DNA of 7,235 nucleotides from Dehalococcoidia bacterium (GTDB taxonomy: Bacteria; Chloroflexota; Dehalococcoidia; Dehalococcoidales; E44-bin46). The notes under the pieces are model-generated. The model made no database searches. It saw only the letters and a program-made list of their open reading frames with translations, and was not told where the DNA came from. Positions 1-7,166 of this stretch are shown here, piece after piece. The position numbers and the translations under genes were made by a program. The DNA lies in contig DAOWAU010000035.1 in assembly GCA_030634425.1 (NCBI GenBank), forward strand, positions 1 through 7,235, given 5' to 3'. The stretch's first letter is position 1. Each line of letters starts with the position of its first letter.

Positions 1-443
1 CAGATAGCACTGTGCTCGCTATCAATAGGCAGAATCCGAGCTCCATTTAGCCTTACTTCATCGGTGATAATCTCGCCCGCCATAACTAATGATTCCTTGT
101 TGGCCAAGGCAACATTTTTACCAGCTTTTACCGCAGCCAGTGTCGGGCTTAATCCTGCTCTCCCTGAGGTAGCGATAACAACAGTGTCTACCTCGGGATG
201 CTGGGCAATGTCTTCCAGGGTTAGGGATTCATATTCGGCATCAGTCAGGCGAGTCAGTGCCTTCCTATCCTGGCAGCAGACAAACCTGGGGTTAAACTCA
301 TTGATTTGTCTGCCCAGTAAATCGATATTCTTCCCTCCGGCCAGGGCAACTATGCGAAACCTATGAGGCAAGGCACGAACTACTTCTAGTGTTTGCCGCC
401 CTATAGAGCCGGTTGAACCCAGAACAGCCAGTTGCTTAATCAT
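1..443 (-). CDS. dxr: 1-deoxy-D-xylulose 5-phosphate reductoisomerase, N-terminal part (cut by window edge)
   Basis: Dxr converts 1-deoxy-D-xylulose 5-phosphate to 2-C-methyl-D-erythritol 4-phosphate with NADPH and a divalent metal, the committing step of the cytoplasmic MEP isoprenoid pathway. The frame opens at ATG 443 and stays open to base 1, giving 147 codons plus two bases of the next. The NADPH-binding loop LGSTGSIG is at residues 8-15, the family motif ANKESLV at 114-120, and the metal/substrate motif DSEHSAI at 141-147, where D141 and E143 match the E. coli metal ligands D150 and E152. The first residues, MIKQLAVLGSTG, start as in other Dxr proteins, and no upstream in-frame start is near. 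The Shine-Dalgarno is weak (GGGTAA). The gene usually follows cdsA directly; here a radical SAM gene and an opposed zinc-ribbon gene intervene. The C-terminal part (about 60%) lies outside the window. Identity is essentially certain from the motifs. Confidence 0.96.
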   Translation of the reverse strand, partial: MIKQLAVLGSTGSIGRQTLEVVRALPHRFRIVALAGGKNIDLLGRQINEFNPRFVCCQDRKALTRLTDAEYESLTLEDIAQHPEVDTVVIATSGRAGLSPTLAAVKAGKNVALANKESLVMAGEIITDEVRLNGARILPIDSEHSAI

Positions 444-462
444 GTTACCCGTACCACATAAT

Positions 463-491
463 ATTATCATATAATAGATATGAAACTTAAA
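463..491 (-). promoter_or_regulatory. dxr: candidate dxr promoter
   Basis: On the minus strand GATAAT (complement of 463-468, 5 of 6 to TATAAT) is preceded after 17 bases by TTTAAG (complement of 486-491, only 3 of 6 to TTGACA). Transcription would start about 12 bases before the dxr ATG at 443. The surrounding sequence is strongly AT-rich and includes the palindrome ATAATATTAT at 458-467, so chance matches are likely. A promoter is expected somewhere here, because the gene next upstream on the minus strand is separated from dxr by an opposed gene. Confidence 0.3.
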
Positions 492-530
492 TCATTTGTA
501 GAGATATTCAAGTTATGCCCTGAATAGCTA

Positions 531-560
531 TTGACATCATAGAGTGGAATGGTTTATCTT
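531..560 (+). promoter_or_regulatory. sigma-70-type promoter of the zinc-ribbon gene
   Basis: A perfect -35 box TTGACA (531-536) is followed after 18 bases by TATCTT (555-560, 4 of 6 to TATAAT). Transcription would begin near 567, leaving a leader of about 26 bases that contains the Shine-Dalgarno GGGAGG at 581-586. The position fits the small gene starting at 593 well. The weak -10 box is the main reservation. Confidence 0.55.
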
Positions 561-592
561 TGCACCAAAATACCCAACAAGGGAGGCAAAGA

Positions 593-733
593 ATGCAAGC
601 ATATTGTGTGAAATGTCGTACTAAAAGGGAAATGAAGGATGCCAGGAGCATAGTCATGAAGAATGGCAAGCCAGCAACCCAAGGTGTGTGTCCCGCATGT
701 GGGACCAAGATGTTCAGGATAGGCAAGGGTTAA
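593..733 (+). CDS. small zinc-ribbon protein, DUF5679 type
   Basis: This is a 46-residue protein with two CxxC pairs, YCVKC at residues 4-8 and CPAC at 33-36, spaced as in a zinc ribbon that would bind one Zn ion through C5, C8, C33 and C36. The central NGKPATQG (24-31) and the ending TKMFRIGKG are what I recognise as the DUF5679 pattern, found as free-standing proteins in Chloroflexota and archaea and as tail modules on some larger nucleic-acid enzymes. The molecular role is unknown; binding to nucleic acid or protein is only a guess from the fold and basic charge. The ATG has an excellent Shine-Dalgarno (GGGAGG, 581-586, six bases away). The gene has its own promoter and terminator, so it is a monocistronic unit pointing against its neighbours. 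It is complete, and short enough to be missed by length-filtered gene callers. Confidence 0.88.
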   Translation: MQAYCVKCRTKREMKDARSIVMKNGKPATQGVCPACGTKMFRIGKG

Positions 734-764
734 GCGGCATCCATTTGGGAACTTGGATTCTATT

Positions 765-806
765 AAGGCTGGATCTCTCGGTGAGGAGTATCCAGCCTTT
801 TCCTTT
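765..806 (+). terminator. intrinsic terminator after the zinc-ribbon gene
   Basis: AAGGCTGGAT (765-774) pairs perfectly with ATCCAGCCTT (790-799) across a 15-base loop, giving a 10-bp stem followed by a T-rich run (TTTTCCTTT, 798-806). It lies 31 bases after the zinc-ribbon stop codon and before the end of the convergent radical SAM gene. Read on the minus strand, the hairpin is followed only by TTAATAG, so termination of the radical SAM transcript there would be weaker. Confidence 0.8.
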
Positions 807-836
807 GCCAAATAGACGGCAGGATTGGCTTCTAAA

Positions 837-2255
837 CTAGACTCTTTGGTGCTGCCTAATAATATCCCAGTATGCGCCCCGGGCACCCTGTTCTATCAAC
901 TGGCTCAGCACTTCATCATCTGCGTAGTTGTAGCTTCCCTTCTCAGCGGGTGCGGAGAGAACCAGGAACCTTGACTCATCAGCCACGAGCTGGTTTATCA
1001 GTGTGACAGCATCGTCACCGAGGGAAGGGGACAGATAGAAGAGAGGCTGCTCAGGGTCTCTGCCAGTGTCAGGATGTAGCCCCTCTCTGATGCGCCCATC
1101 AGCTATCGCCTTTCCCAGAGGGGTATGTGGATATACCCTAACCCCGGCGGCTATCCCTACCAGAGGGACATCGAGCTCTCTTGCTTTATCGATGGTTATT
1201 TGCACTGTCTCTGCCGTCTCCCCCGGACCGCCTATCAACAGGTCAAACATATAGTTAATCCCTTCAGCATGGAGAAGACGAACCAGATGGCTAACATCCT
1301 TTAATGAGTGTGTCTTGCCTAGTCGGTGTAGCTGGTCATCGCATAGGGAATCGACCCCGAAATTGATACCAGCACAACCAGCAGCCTTCATAAGGCGGGC
1401 TAGCTCCAGGTCAAAGGGAAGGGGGGAGCAGTAGCAATACCACCTTACTTTGTCTCCCACCTCCTTGTTAATGATAGCTCGACAGACATCCTTGGCGTGC
1501 TTCAGGGGAAGATTGAACTCGCTATCACAAAGGTGAAACCATGATACCCCCTGTTGCCGGAGGTCTTCCAGTTCCTGAACCACGATTTCTGGTGGTCTGA
1601 GGCGCACTCTCGTCCCCTTGGCAACAGGGTCGGCACAGAAGATACATCTCTGCGGGCAGCCTCGTTTGGTCTCTATGCCCACTATTGCTCCAAGCTGCTC
1701 ATATCGTCTGTTATCAAAGATTCTGCGCCGAGGCGGGGGCAAACGCTGCAGATCAACTTCAGCCCTAGGATTGCGAACTATATCCCCGTTATGCCAATAA
1801 ACCAGGTTGGGCAGGTGGGTGAAGCCCTCTCCTTTCATAAGGTGGCGGGCTAAAGCCAGCATAGCCTCTTCACCGTCACCGTCAATGCCACCGTCGGCTC
1901 CTGTAGCCCTGAGTACAGCTTCTGGCATGGTGGAAAACCCCACCCCGCCTAGGAAAACAGGCACCTTGGCGAACTTCTTAGATTCAGTGACAATTTCACG
2001 GATCCAGGGGAGGAAAGACTTTCTGGAGGCAAAGCAACAGTCATCGGTGTTGCGTACTGTTAATCCCACTGCCAGTGGCTCATCGCGTTTAAGCTCCCTT
2101 GCCAAGGCAGCTTTCCAATCGGTCTCAAAGGAGAGGTCTAAGACCCGCACTGGCACTCCAGCCTCAACGAGGGTCTCACCCAGATATTCCAGGCCTATGG
2201 GGCTGACCAGAGGTCGCGCCACATTGGTATTAATGAGGAGAATGGCTGGTGCCAT
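837..2255 (-). CDS. B12-binding-domain radical SAM protein of unknown substrate
   Basis: This 472-residue protein has the two-domain layout of cobalamin-binding radical SAM enzymes (the broad class containing BchE and several methyltransferases). An N-terminal Rossmann-like B12-binding domain spans about residues 3-145, with PIGLEYLGETL (19-29), GGVGFSTMPE (103-112) and DGDGEEA (125-131). A radical SAM barrel follows at about 190-400, with the 4Fe-4S motif CPQRCIFC (C200, C204, C207) and a glycine-rich IGGPGET at 341-347. The DxHxxG motif of base-off cobalamin binding is not visible, as in many members of this class, so the lower axial ligand cannot be predicted. The last 60 residues match nothing I know. 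The ATG at 2255 has a strong Shine-Dalgarno (AAGGAGAG, six bases away). The gene follows cdsA by 179 bases with no clear terminator, so readthrough from the operon is possible; TATAAA (complement of 2288-2293) is a possible -10 without a -35. Family assignment is firm, substrate unknown. Co-location with lipid genes does not prove a lipid role. Confidence 0.9.
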   Translation of the reverse strand: MAPAILLINTNVARPLVSPIGLEYLGETLVEAGVPVRVLDLSFETDWKAALARELKRDEPLAVGLTVRNTDDCCFASRKSFLPWIREIVTESKKFAKVPVFLGGVGFSTMPEAVLRATGADGGIDGDGEEAMLALARHLMKGEGFTHLPNLVYWHNGDIVRNPRAEVDLQRLPPPRRRIFDNRRYEQLGAIVGIETKRGCPQRCIFCADPVAKGTRVRLRPPEIVVQELEDLRQQGVSWFHLCDSEFNLPLKHAKDVCRAIINKEVGDKVRWYCYCSPLPFDLELARLMKAAGCAGINFGVDSLCDDQLHRLGKTHSLKDVSHLVRLLHAEGINYMFDLLIGGPGETAETVQITIDKARELDVPLVGIAAGVRVYPHTPLGKAIADGRIREGLHPDTGRDPEQPLFYLSPSLGDDAVTLINQLVADESRFLVLSAPAEKGSYNYADDEVLSQLIEQGARGAYWDIIRQHQRV

Positions 2256-2434
2256 TGAAATCTCTCCTTCCTATCCAGCACCCGAGGTTTATAGTGTGAT
2301 AGGGGTGCCTTTCCTTGGAATACGTAGCTTCTTCACTTCGATATGCCTTCTGAAGAACTCCTGTTTCTCAGTATGGACCGGGATGACTAGCTGGGCTATC
2401 TATAGATTACTAAGGTAAATGTGAGCAACTGCCG

Positions 2435-3271
2435 TTAACTGAGTCCGGCGAATAAGACAAAGTAGTATACCACCACACCGGCGAAGATAATGCTATCCAT
2501 GCGGTCAAGGAGCCCGCCATGCCCTGGCATTAGCCTGCCTGAGTCTTTTACTCCCATGTTACGTTTAAGTAGGGATTCCGTTAGATCACCAAGTTGGCCG
2601 AGAATACTGACCGCTATGCTCAGGGGTATTGCCTGCCAGTAGGCGAGGGGAAGCTGGAAGGGTGTGGGGGTAAAGAATAGTATGCTCATGGCTATGGCAG
2701 CGCCTATCCCGCTTATACTTCCCTCCCAGGTTTTGCCAGGGCTGATGCTAGGGGCCAGTTTATGCCTACCCAGTTTTCGACCAGTGAAGAAGGCAGTGGT
2801 GTCGGAGGCCCAGGTAACAAACAAGACAAAGAATACCCAATTTCTGCCCCCTTCGAGACCCCTCAGCGCCACCAAATGGCTTAATAGCCATCCTATATAA
2901 AGAATTCCAGCTATTGTCCACACCCAGCTGGCGAAGGCACCCTCTTTTTGCCGGCGTGATAGGCACCATATTAGAGGTGGTACCACTGCTAAAGTTAGTA
3001 GAAATGGCGTAAGTAAGGCGGGGCTAAAGTAAGACTGAAGGGCGGATAGCAGCTCTGAATTACGGCTGAGAATGAGTAATGCTGTCCAGGTTAGCCCGAA
3101 GTAGGTAAGTGGCAGTACTTTTGCGGCAGCCACCATCCTGTAGAATTCAAGGGCAGCCAGGATGCCGAAGATAACTATGAGTGCGGTAAATCCTGGCCCC
3201 CTGCCAAACCAGACGACGATTACCAGGAGAGAGACGAACCAGATGGAGGTTATAATTCTTTGTTTAAGCAT
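2435..3271 (-). CDS. cdsA: phosphatidate cytidylyltransferase (CDP-diacylglycerol synthase)
   Basis: CdsA is an integral membrane enzyme that makes CDP-diacylglycerol from phosphatidate and CTP, the branch point for phospholipid head groups. The 278-residue protein shows about eight or nine hydrophobic segments (roughly 9-24, 26-48, 55-70, 85-103, 116-136, 145-163, 186-202, 208-228 and 262-277). The family signature runs from S233 to D259: SLLKR, then VKDSG (241-245), PGHGG (249-253) and DRMD (256-259), with the metal-binding aspartates and the HGG intact. An upstream conserved block includes D157 and SPGKTWEG (177-184). Length is normal. The ATG at 3271 has no good Shine-Dalgarno, and an in-frame stop just upstream rules out a longer form, so translation may depend on coupling to uppS, which ends 31 bases before. 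It is the last gene of the compact operon. Confidence 0.96.
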   Translation of the reverse strand: MLKQRIITSIWFVSLLVIVVWFGRGPGFTALIVIFGILAALEFYRMVAAAKVLPLTYFGLTWTALLILSRNSELLSALQSYFSPALLTPFLLTLAVVPPLIWCLSRRQKEGAFASWVWTIAGILYIGWLLSHLVALRGLEGGRNWVFFVLFVTWASDTTAFFTGRKLGRHKLAPSISPGKTWEGSISGIGAAIAMSILFFTPTPFQLPLAYWQAIPLSIAVSILGQLGDLTESLLKRNMGVKDSGRLMPGHGGLLDRMDSIIFAGVVVYYFVLFAGLS

Positions 3272-3302
3272 TGGGAAATAAGGCTAGTAAACGACCTTTT
3301 GG

Positions 3303-4025
3303 TTATAATCCGCCAAAGCGCCTTTGCCTCTGCTTATAAGATAGTAGCGCCTTCTCAATCTCTTTTTCATCAAAGTCTGGCCATAAGACATCGGTGAAGT
3401 AATACTCACTATAAGCTGCCTGCCAGATTAGGAAATTACTTATACGTATTTCACCGCCGGTGCGAATAAGCAGGTCGACATCAGGCAAATCGGCGGTGTA
3501 AAGGTAATCGCTAAATAACCCTTCGTCTATATTTTGCGGTGGGATGCCTTCAGCTATAATATGGCGTACTGCGTCTAAAATTTCAGCGCGCCCTCCGTAG
3601 TTGAAGGCAAAGCCGAGGGTCATCCCTGTATTTTCCTTAGTTAACTCCAGAGCCCTCTTGATGACCTGCTGGAGACCTTGGGGGAGTCCTTCGAGACGGC
3701 CAAGATGGCAGAGCTTAACCCTTTCCTTATGAAGTTCTTGGGCTTCCTTATCTAGAATGCTTTCAAAAAGTTGAAATATGCTGCCGACCTCGACTTCAGA
3801 GCGATCCCAGTTTTCAGTAGAGAAGCCATAAAATGTCAGATACTTTATATGATATTTATTATTAAGGTATCTAAATGTAGAGCGGGCACTTTCCACCCCA
3901 GCCACATGCCCCTCAAACCTGGGTAATCTATGCTGCTCTGCCCATCTACCATTGCCATCCATGATGATAGCTATATGATTGGGAAGACCATCCGTTCTTT
4001 CTTTAGCTGACGAAGCAGCTTCCAT
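3303..4025 (-). CDS. uppS: undecaprenyl (polyprenyl) diphosphate synthase, cis-prenyltransferase
   Basis: UppS adds isopentenyl units in cis to farnesyl diphosphate to form the long-chain carrier lipid used for envelope glycans. Numbered from the upstream GTG at 4034, the catalytic loop HIAIIMDGNGRWA is at 20-32 (D26 being the Mg-binding aspartate), FYGFSTENW at 68-76, and the diphosphate-binding RTGGEIRISNF at 191-201 (R191, R197, S199), followed by WQAAYSE at 204-210. All key residues are present. I prefer the ATG at 4025 (240 residues), because AGGTGG (complement of 4031-4036) lies five bases before it, whereas the GTG at 4034 sits inside that ribosome site. The gene starts 44 bases after frr and ends 31 bases before cdsA. 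In lineages lacking peptidoglycan, the product may serve other glycosylation; the sequence does not decide product chain length. Confidence 0.96.
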   Translation of the reverse strand: MEAASSAKERTDGLPNHIAIIMDGNGRWAEQHRLPRFEGHVAGVESARSTFRYLNNKYHIKYLTFYGFSTENWDRSEVEVGSIFQLFESILDKEAQELHKERVKLCHLGRLEGLPQGLQQVIKRALELTKENTGMTLGFAFNYGGRAEILDAVRHIIAEGIPPQNIDEGLFSDYLYTADLPDVDLLIRTGGEIRISNFLIWQAAYSEYYFTDVLWPDFDEKEIEKALLSYKQRQRRFGGL

Positions 4026-4030
4026 TCTGC

Positions 4031-4036
4031 CCACCT
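4031..4036 (-). promoter_or_regulatory. uppS: ribosome binding site deciding the uppS start
   Basis: The minus strand reads AGGTGG, five bases before ATG 4025. The longer open frame begins with a GTG (4034-4032) inside this same motif, so the ATG is the better start and shortens the protein by three residues. Confidence 0.6.
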
Positions 4037-4069
4037 GAATTTTAGAATAGTAAAACCCCTCTACCCCGG

Positions 4070-4627
4070 CTATACTTCAGCAAGTTCCGCTTCTTTATCT
4101 TGTCCAACCTGCTCGGCATTAGCTATGAAGCCATCGGTAATCTTTTGTAGCTGGTCTAAGGCGCGTTTGAGCTCGTCCTGGGATATCTCATTTCCTTTCT
4201 CCAGCCTCTTTAGTTCATCCATGGCATCGCGCCTTATGTTGCGCATCACTATTTTGTCCTTCTCCACTTTCCCCCGTGCTACCTTTATTAGCTCCTGCCT
4301 TCGCTCTTCAGTCAGGGGCGGAATATTTATGCGGATTACGTTCCCGTCATTGATTGGATTTAGCCCGAGGTCAGATTTCAGGATGGCTTTCTCAATACTA
4401 TGTATGCTGCTTTTATCCCAAGGTTGGATGACAAGCAGCCTTACCCTGGGTGTAGAAATGCTGGCAAGTTGATTGAGAGGGGTGGGAACGCCGGCATACT
4501 CTACCTTGATGTGGTCTACTAGGGCAGGGGTAGCATGCCCGGTGCGGATGGCGGCTAATTCTCTTCGCAGAACCTTAATAGAGGTTCGCATCTTTTCTTC
4601 AACATTTCGTAAAGTGTCGCTAACCAT
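4070..4627 (-). CDS. frr: ribosome recycling factor
   Basis: RRF, with EF-G, splits the post-termination ribosome so that subunits can be reused. The 185-residue length equals that of typical RRFs. The long helical domain is formed by residues about 1-29 and 105-185, and the small domain by about 30-104. Recognisable blocks are AAIRTGHATPALVDHI (25-40), the QPWDKSSI stretch (68-75), NDGNVIRINIPPLTEERR (93-110) and RNIRRDA (129-135), whose R132 coincides with the conserved arginine of the E. coli factor. ATG 4627 lies only four bases after the pyrH stop codon, with little Shine-Dalgarno, so translational coupling to pyrH is likely. Nothing about the protein looks unusual. Confidence 0.97.
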   Translation of the reverse strand: MVSDTLRNVEEKMRTSIKVLRRELAAIRTGHATPALVDHIKVEYAGVPTPLNQLASISTPRVRLLVIQPWDKSSIHSIEKAILKSDLGLNPINDGNVIRINIPPLTEERRQELIKVARGKVEKDKIVMRNIRRDAMDELKRLEKGNEISQDELKRALDQLQKITDGFIANAEQVGQDKEAELAEV

Positions 4628-4631
4628 TTCA

Positions 4632-5865
<1,234 letters not shown>

Positions 5866-5871
5866 CCTCTT

Positions 5872-5876
5872 CCTCC
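5872..5876 (-). promoter_or_regulatory. tsf: ribosome binding site fixing the TTG start of tsf
   Basis: In the 16-base rpsB-tsf gap the minus strand reads GGAGGAAGAGG directly before TTG 5865, with the GGAGG core six bases from the start. No ATG or GTG is available at this place in frame, so the strong site supports TTG as the true start codon. Confidence 0.75.
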
Positions 5877-5881
5877 AAGTT

Positions 5882-6664
5882 TTATTCCTCGGGAGTGGAA
5901 ACAACAGGCTCAGTAGTTTCTACAGCCTCGAGCTCCTCGATGCCCTCTTCCTTTTCTTCCTCCTCTGGAGCCAATGCCTCACCGGTTTTACCCTCTATTA
6001 CTGAATCGGCAATGCTACTACATATTAGCTTGATAGCTTTAATAGCATCATCATTTGCTGGAATAGGGTAGTCAACGCCGGTGGGGTCACAGTTGGTGTC
6101 CACAATAGCAACAACCGGTATTCCTACGCGTTTAGCTTCAGCCAAGGCAATCTTTTCCTTGATAACATCAATAATGAACAGAGCAGACGGCAGGCTGGTC
6201 ATCTCTTTGAGGCCGCCTATCTGTCGATTGAGGCGCAGGATTTCCTTTTCAAGCTTCAAGGCTTCCTTTTTGGTTAGGTGGCCGAATTCACCCCTGGCCT
6301 GCTGGTCTTCCAAACGCACTAGGTAGTCTATGCGGGTTTGGATGGTAGCAAAGTTGGTCAGCACTCCTCCCAGCCAACGTTGATTGACATAATACATGCC
6401 ACAACGTTTAGCCTCTCCCTCTATAGTCTCCTGAGCCTGCTTCTTAGTGCCGACAAAGAGGATATTACCTCCCTCAGCTATCAAATCCCGAGTAAAGTCG
6501 TGTGCCTTGGTTAGCAGGCTGACCGTTTGCTCTAAATCAATGATGTGAATGCCATTGCGCTTGGTAAAGATGTAGCCCTTCATACGAGGGTGCCAATGAC
6601 CTGTCTGGTGCCCGAAGTGAGCACCAGCCTCCAACAACTGCTTGATAGTGATTGTATCTGGCAA
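5882..6664 (-). CDS. rpsB: 30S ribosomal protein S2
   Basis: S2 binds late to the 30S subunit on the solvent side, between head and body. From the TTG at 6664 the protein has 260 residues. It shows [21 protein letters not shown] at about 8-28, FVGTKKQA at 70-77, [13 protein letters not shown] at 93-105, a coiled-coil-like middle near 115-155, and [19 protein letters not shown] at about 187-206. The final 30 or so residues form a strongly acidic tail (a run of four glutamates and many more), beyond the usual S2 core. An in-frame ATG exists at 6700, but it overlaps the predicted -10 box and would precede the transcript start; the TTG has a strong GGGAGGAG seven bases before it. As first gene of the operon, it would be controlled by the promoter at 6691-6720. 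S2 is known to repress its own rpsB-tsf mRNA in some bacteria; the leader here is only about 20 bases. Confidence 0.97.
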   Translation of the reverse strand: MPDTITIKQLLEAGAHFGHQTGHWHPRMKGYIFTKRNGIHIIDLEQTVSLLTKAHDFTRDLIAEGGNILFVGTKKQAQETIEGEAKRCGMYYVNQRWLGGVLTNFATIQTRIDYLVRLEDQQARGEFGHLTKKEALKLEKEILRLNRQIGGLKEMTSLPSALFIIDVIKEKIALAEAKRVGIPVVAIVDTNCDPTGVDYPIPANDDAIKAIKLICSSIADSVIEGKTGEALAPEEEEKEEGIEELEAVETTEPVVSTPEE

Positions 6665-6671
6665 GCTCGAA

Positions 6672-6679
6672 CTCCTCCC
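6672..6679 (-). promoter_or_regulatory. rpsB: ribosome binding site fixing the TTG start of rpsB
   Basis: The minus strand reads GGGAGGAG, a near-perfect anti-16S match, seven bases before TTG 6664. The alternative ATG at 6700 lies upstream of this site and of the expected transcript start, so TTG is preferred. Confidence 0.75.
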
Positions 6680-6690
6680 AATTTCGAAAT

Positions 6691-6720
6691 AGTATAGCAT
6701 ACCATCTGGTATTCCAGCAA
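6691..6720 (-). promoter_or_regulatory. promoter of the rpsB-tsf-pyrH-frr-uppS-cdsA operon
   Basis: The minus strand carries an extended -10, TGC followed by TATACT (complement of 6691-6699, 5 of 6 to TATAAT plus the TG element). An 18-base spacer precedes it, with a weak -35, TTGCTG (complement of 6715-6720, 3 of 6). Transcription would start near 6684, giving a leader of about 20 bases before the rpsB TTG. The TG element compensates for a poor -35 in known promoters. The spacer contains an inverted repeat, listed separately. Confidence 0.6.
6699..6712. promoter_or_regulatory. operator-like inverted repeat in the rpsB promoter spacer
   Basis: ATACCA (6699-6704) and TGGTAT (6707-6712) are perfect inverted arms around a two-base centre. 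The element fills most of the spacer between the predicted -35 and -10 of the rpsB operon promoter, where a bound dimeric repressor would block polymerase. No regulator is encoded nearby. A 14-base two-arm repeat can arise by chance, so operator function is inference. Confidence 0.35.
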
Positions 6721-6808
6721 TAGCGAGAAGGGTAACTGCCTCAGTTCAGCGCTTGCTCTTTATATATCATTAAGTTTATTATTAGGGGAGAATATGGAGG
6801 AGCTAAAG

Positions 6809-7159
6809 ATGCAAATTAGGAAAACATATAAAGGGGTAAGTCCTGAGCTACTTTATGACGAGATTAGGGACTTTGCCTTAAAACAGGGATTGGTTATAGG
6901 TGAGGCAAAATTGGAAACATACGCCTTGCCTAACGACACCTCATCATTTATTTCTCGTGGCACTCTAACATTTAAGGCTCAGGGCAAGTCAGGTAAGGGT
7001 GAGAAAGAGTGTCTCAGGGCACATATCGTAGGCTCAGCTAAAGGGGAAACAAAGGTAATGCTTGATATAGATGAAAAGCTTTTCTCCCAGCAAAAGATAA
7101 GTGCTCTGCAAGACGTCCTGAACTTTATTTTTGGCTCATACGAAGTAAAGAAGCGCTGA
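6809..7159 (+). CDS. unrecognised 116-residue protein
   Basis: I do not recognise this family. The protein is soluble-looking, with no signal peptide or membrane segment and no cysteine cluster. Its layout suggests an alpha/beta domain: a helix (SPELLYDEIRDFALKQGL), then several strands (KLETYAL, SRGTLTFKAQG, LRAHIVGSAKGETKVMLDID) and a C-terminal helix (KISALQDVLNFIFGSY). This arrangement loosely recalls small single-domain folds such as the polyhydroxyalkanoate-system or SRPBCC-type proteins, but no motif confirms either. I chose ATG 6809, because GGAGGAG (6796-6802) sits six bases upstream; an in-frame ATG at 6794 would add five residues but has GGGGAG only three bases away. A TATTAT at 6777-6782 with a weak TTGCTC at 6753-6758 could be the promoter. 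The gene is divergent from rpsB. Its codon use and clean frame make it a credible gene. Confidence 0.75.
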   Translation: MQIRKTYKGVSPELLYDEIRDFALKQGLVIGEAKLETYALPNDTSSFISRGTLTFKAQGKSGKGEKECLRAHIVGSAKGETKVMLDIDEKLFSQQKISALQDVLNFIFGSYEVKKR

Positions 7160-7166
7160 AGGCTCG

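Noticed and set aside
807..829. GCCAA/TTGGC inverted repeat between the terminator and the radical SAM stop codon
   Set aside because: Only a five-base stem around a 13-base loop and no following T-run on the minus strand; too weak to call a terminator for the radical SAM gene.
554..886. Minus-strand open frames of 72 and 110 codons over the zinc-ribbon gene and its terminator
   Set aside because: They overlap a well-supported plus-strand gene with promoter, ribosome site and terminator, and their translations show no protein-like features.
2398..2407. Palindrome ATCTATAGAT after cdsA, overlapping a possible TATAGA -10 box preceded by TTGCTC
   Set aside because: A short AT-rich palindrome with a poor -35 match (3 of 6) is expected by chance; not enough to call a promoter or operator.
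1807..2418. Plus-strand open frame of 203 codons
   Set aside because: It lies mostly antisense to the N-terminal domain of the radical SAM gene, is rich in serine, arginine and proline without any motif, and has no ribosome site; it is a shadow frame.
5866..5904. Longer tsf form starting at TTG 5904
   Set aside because: It would overlap the end of rpsB and add 13 non-conserved residues, while TTG 5865 has a strong ribosome site and gives the conserved N-terminus.
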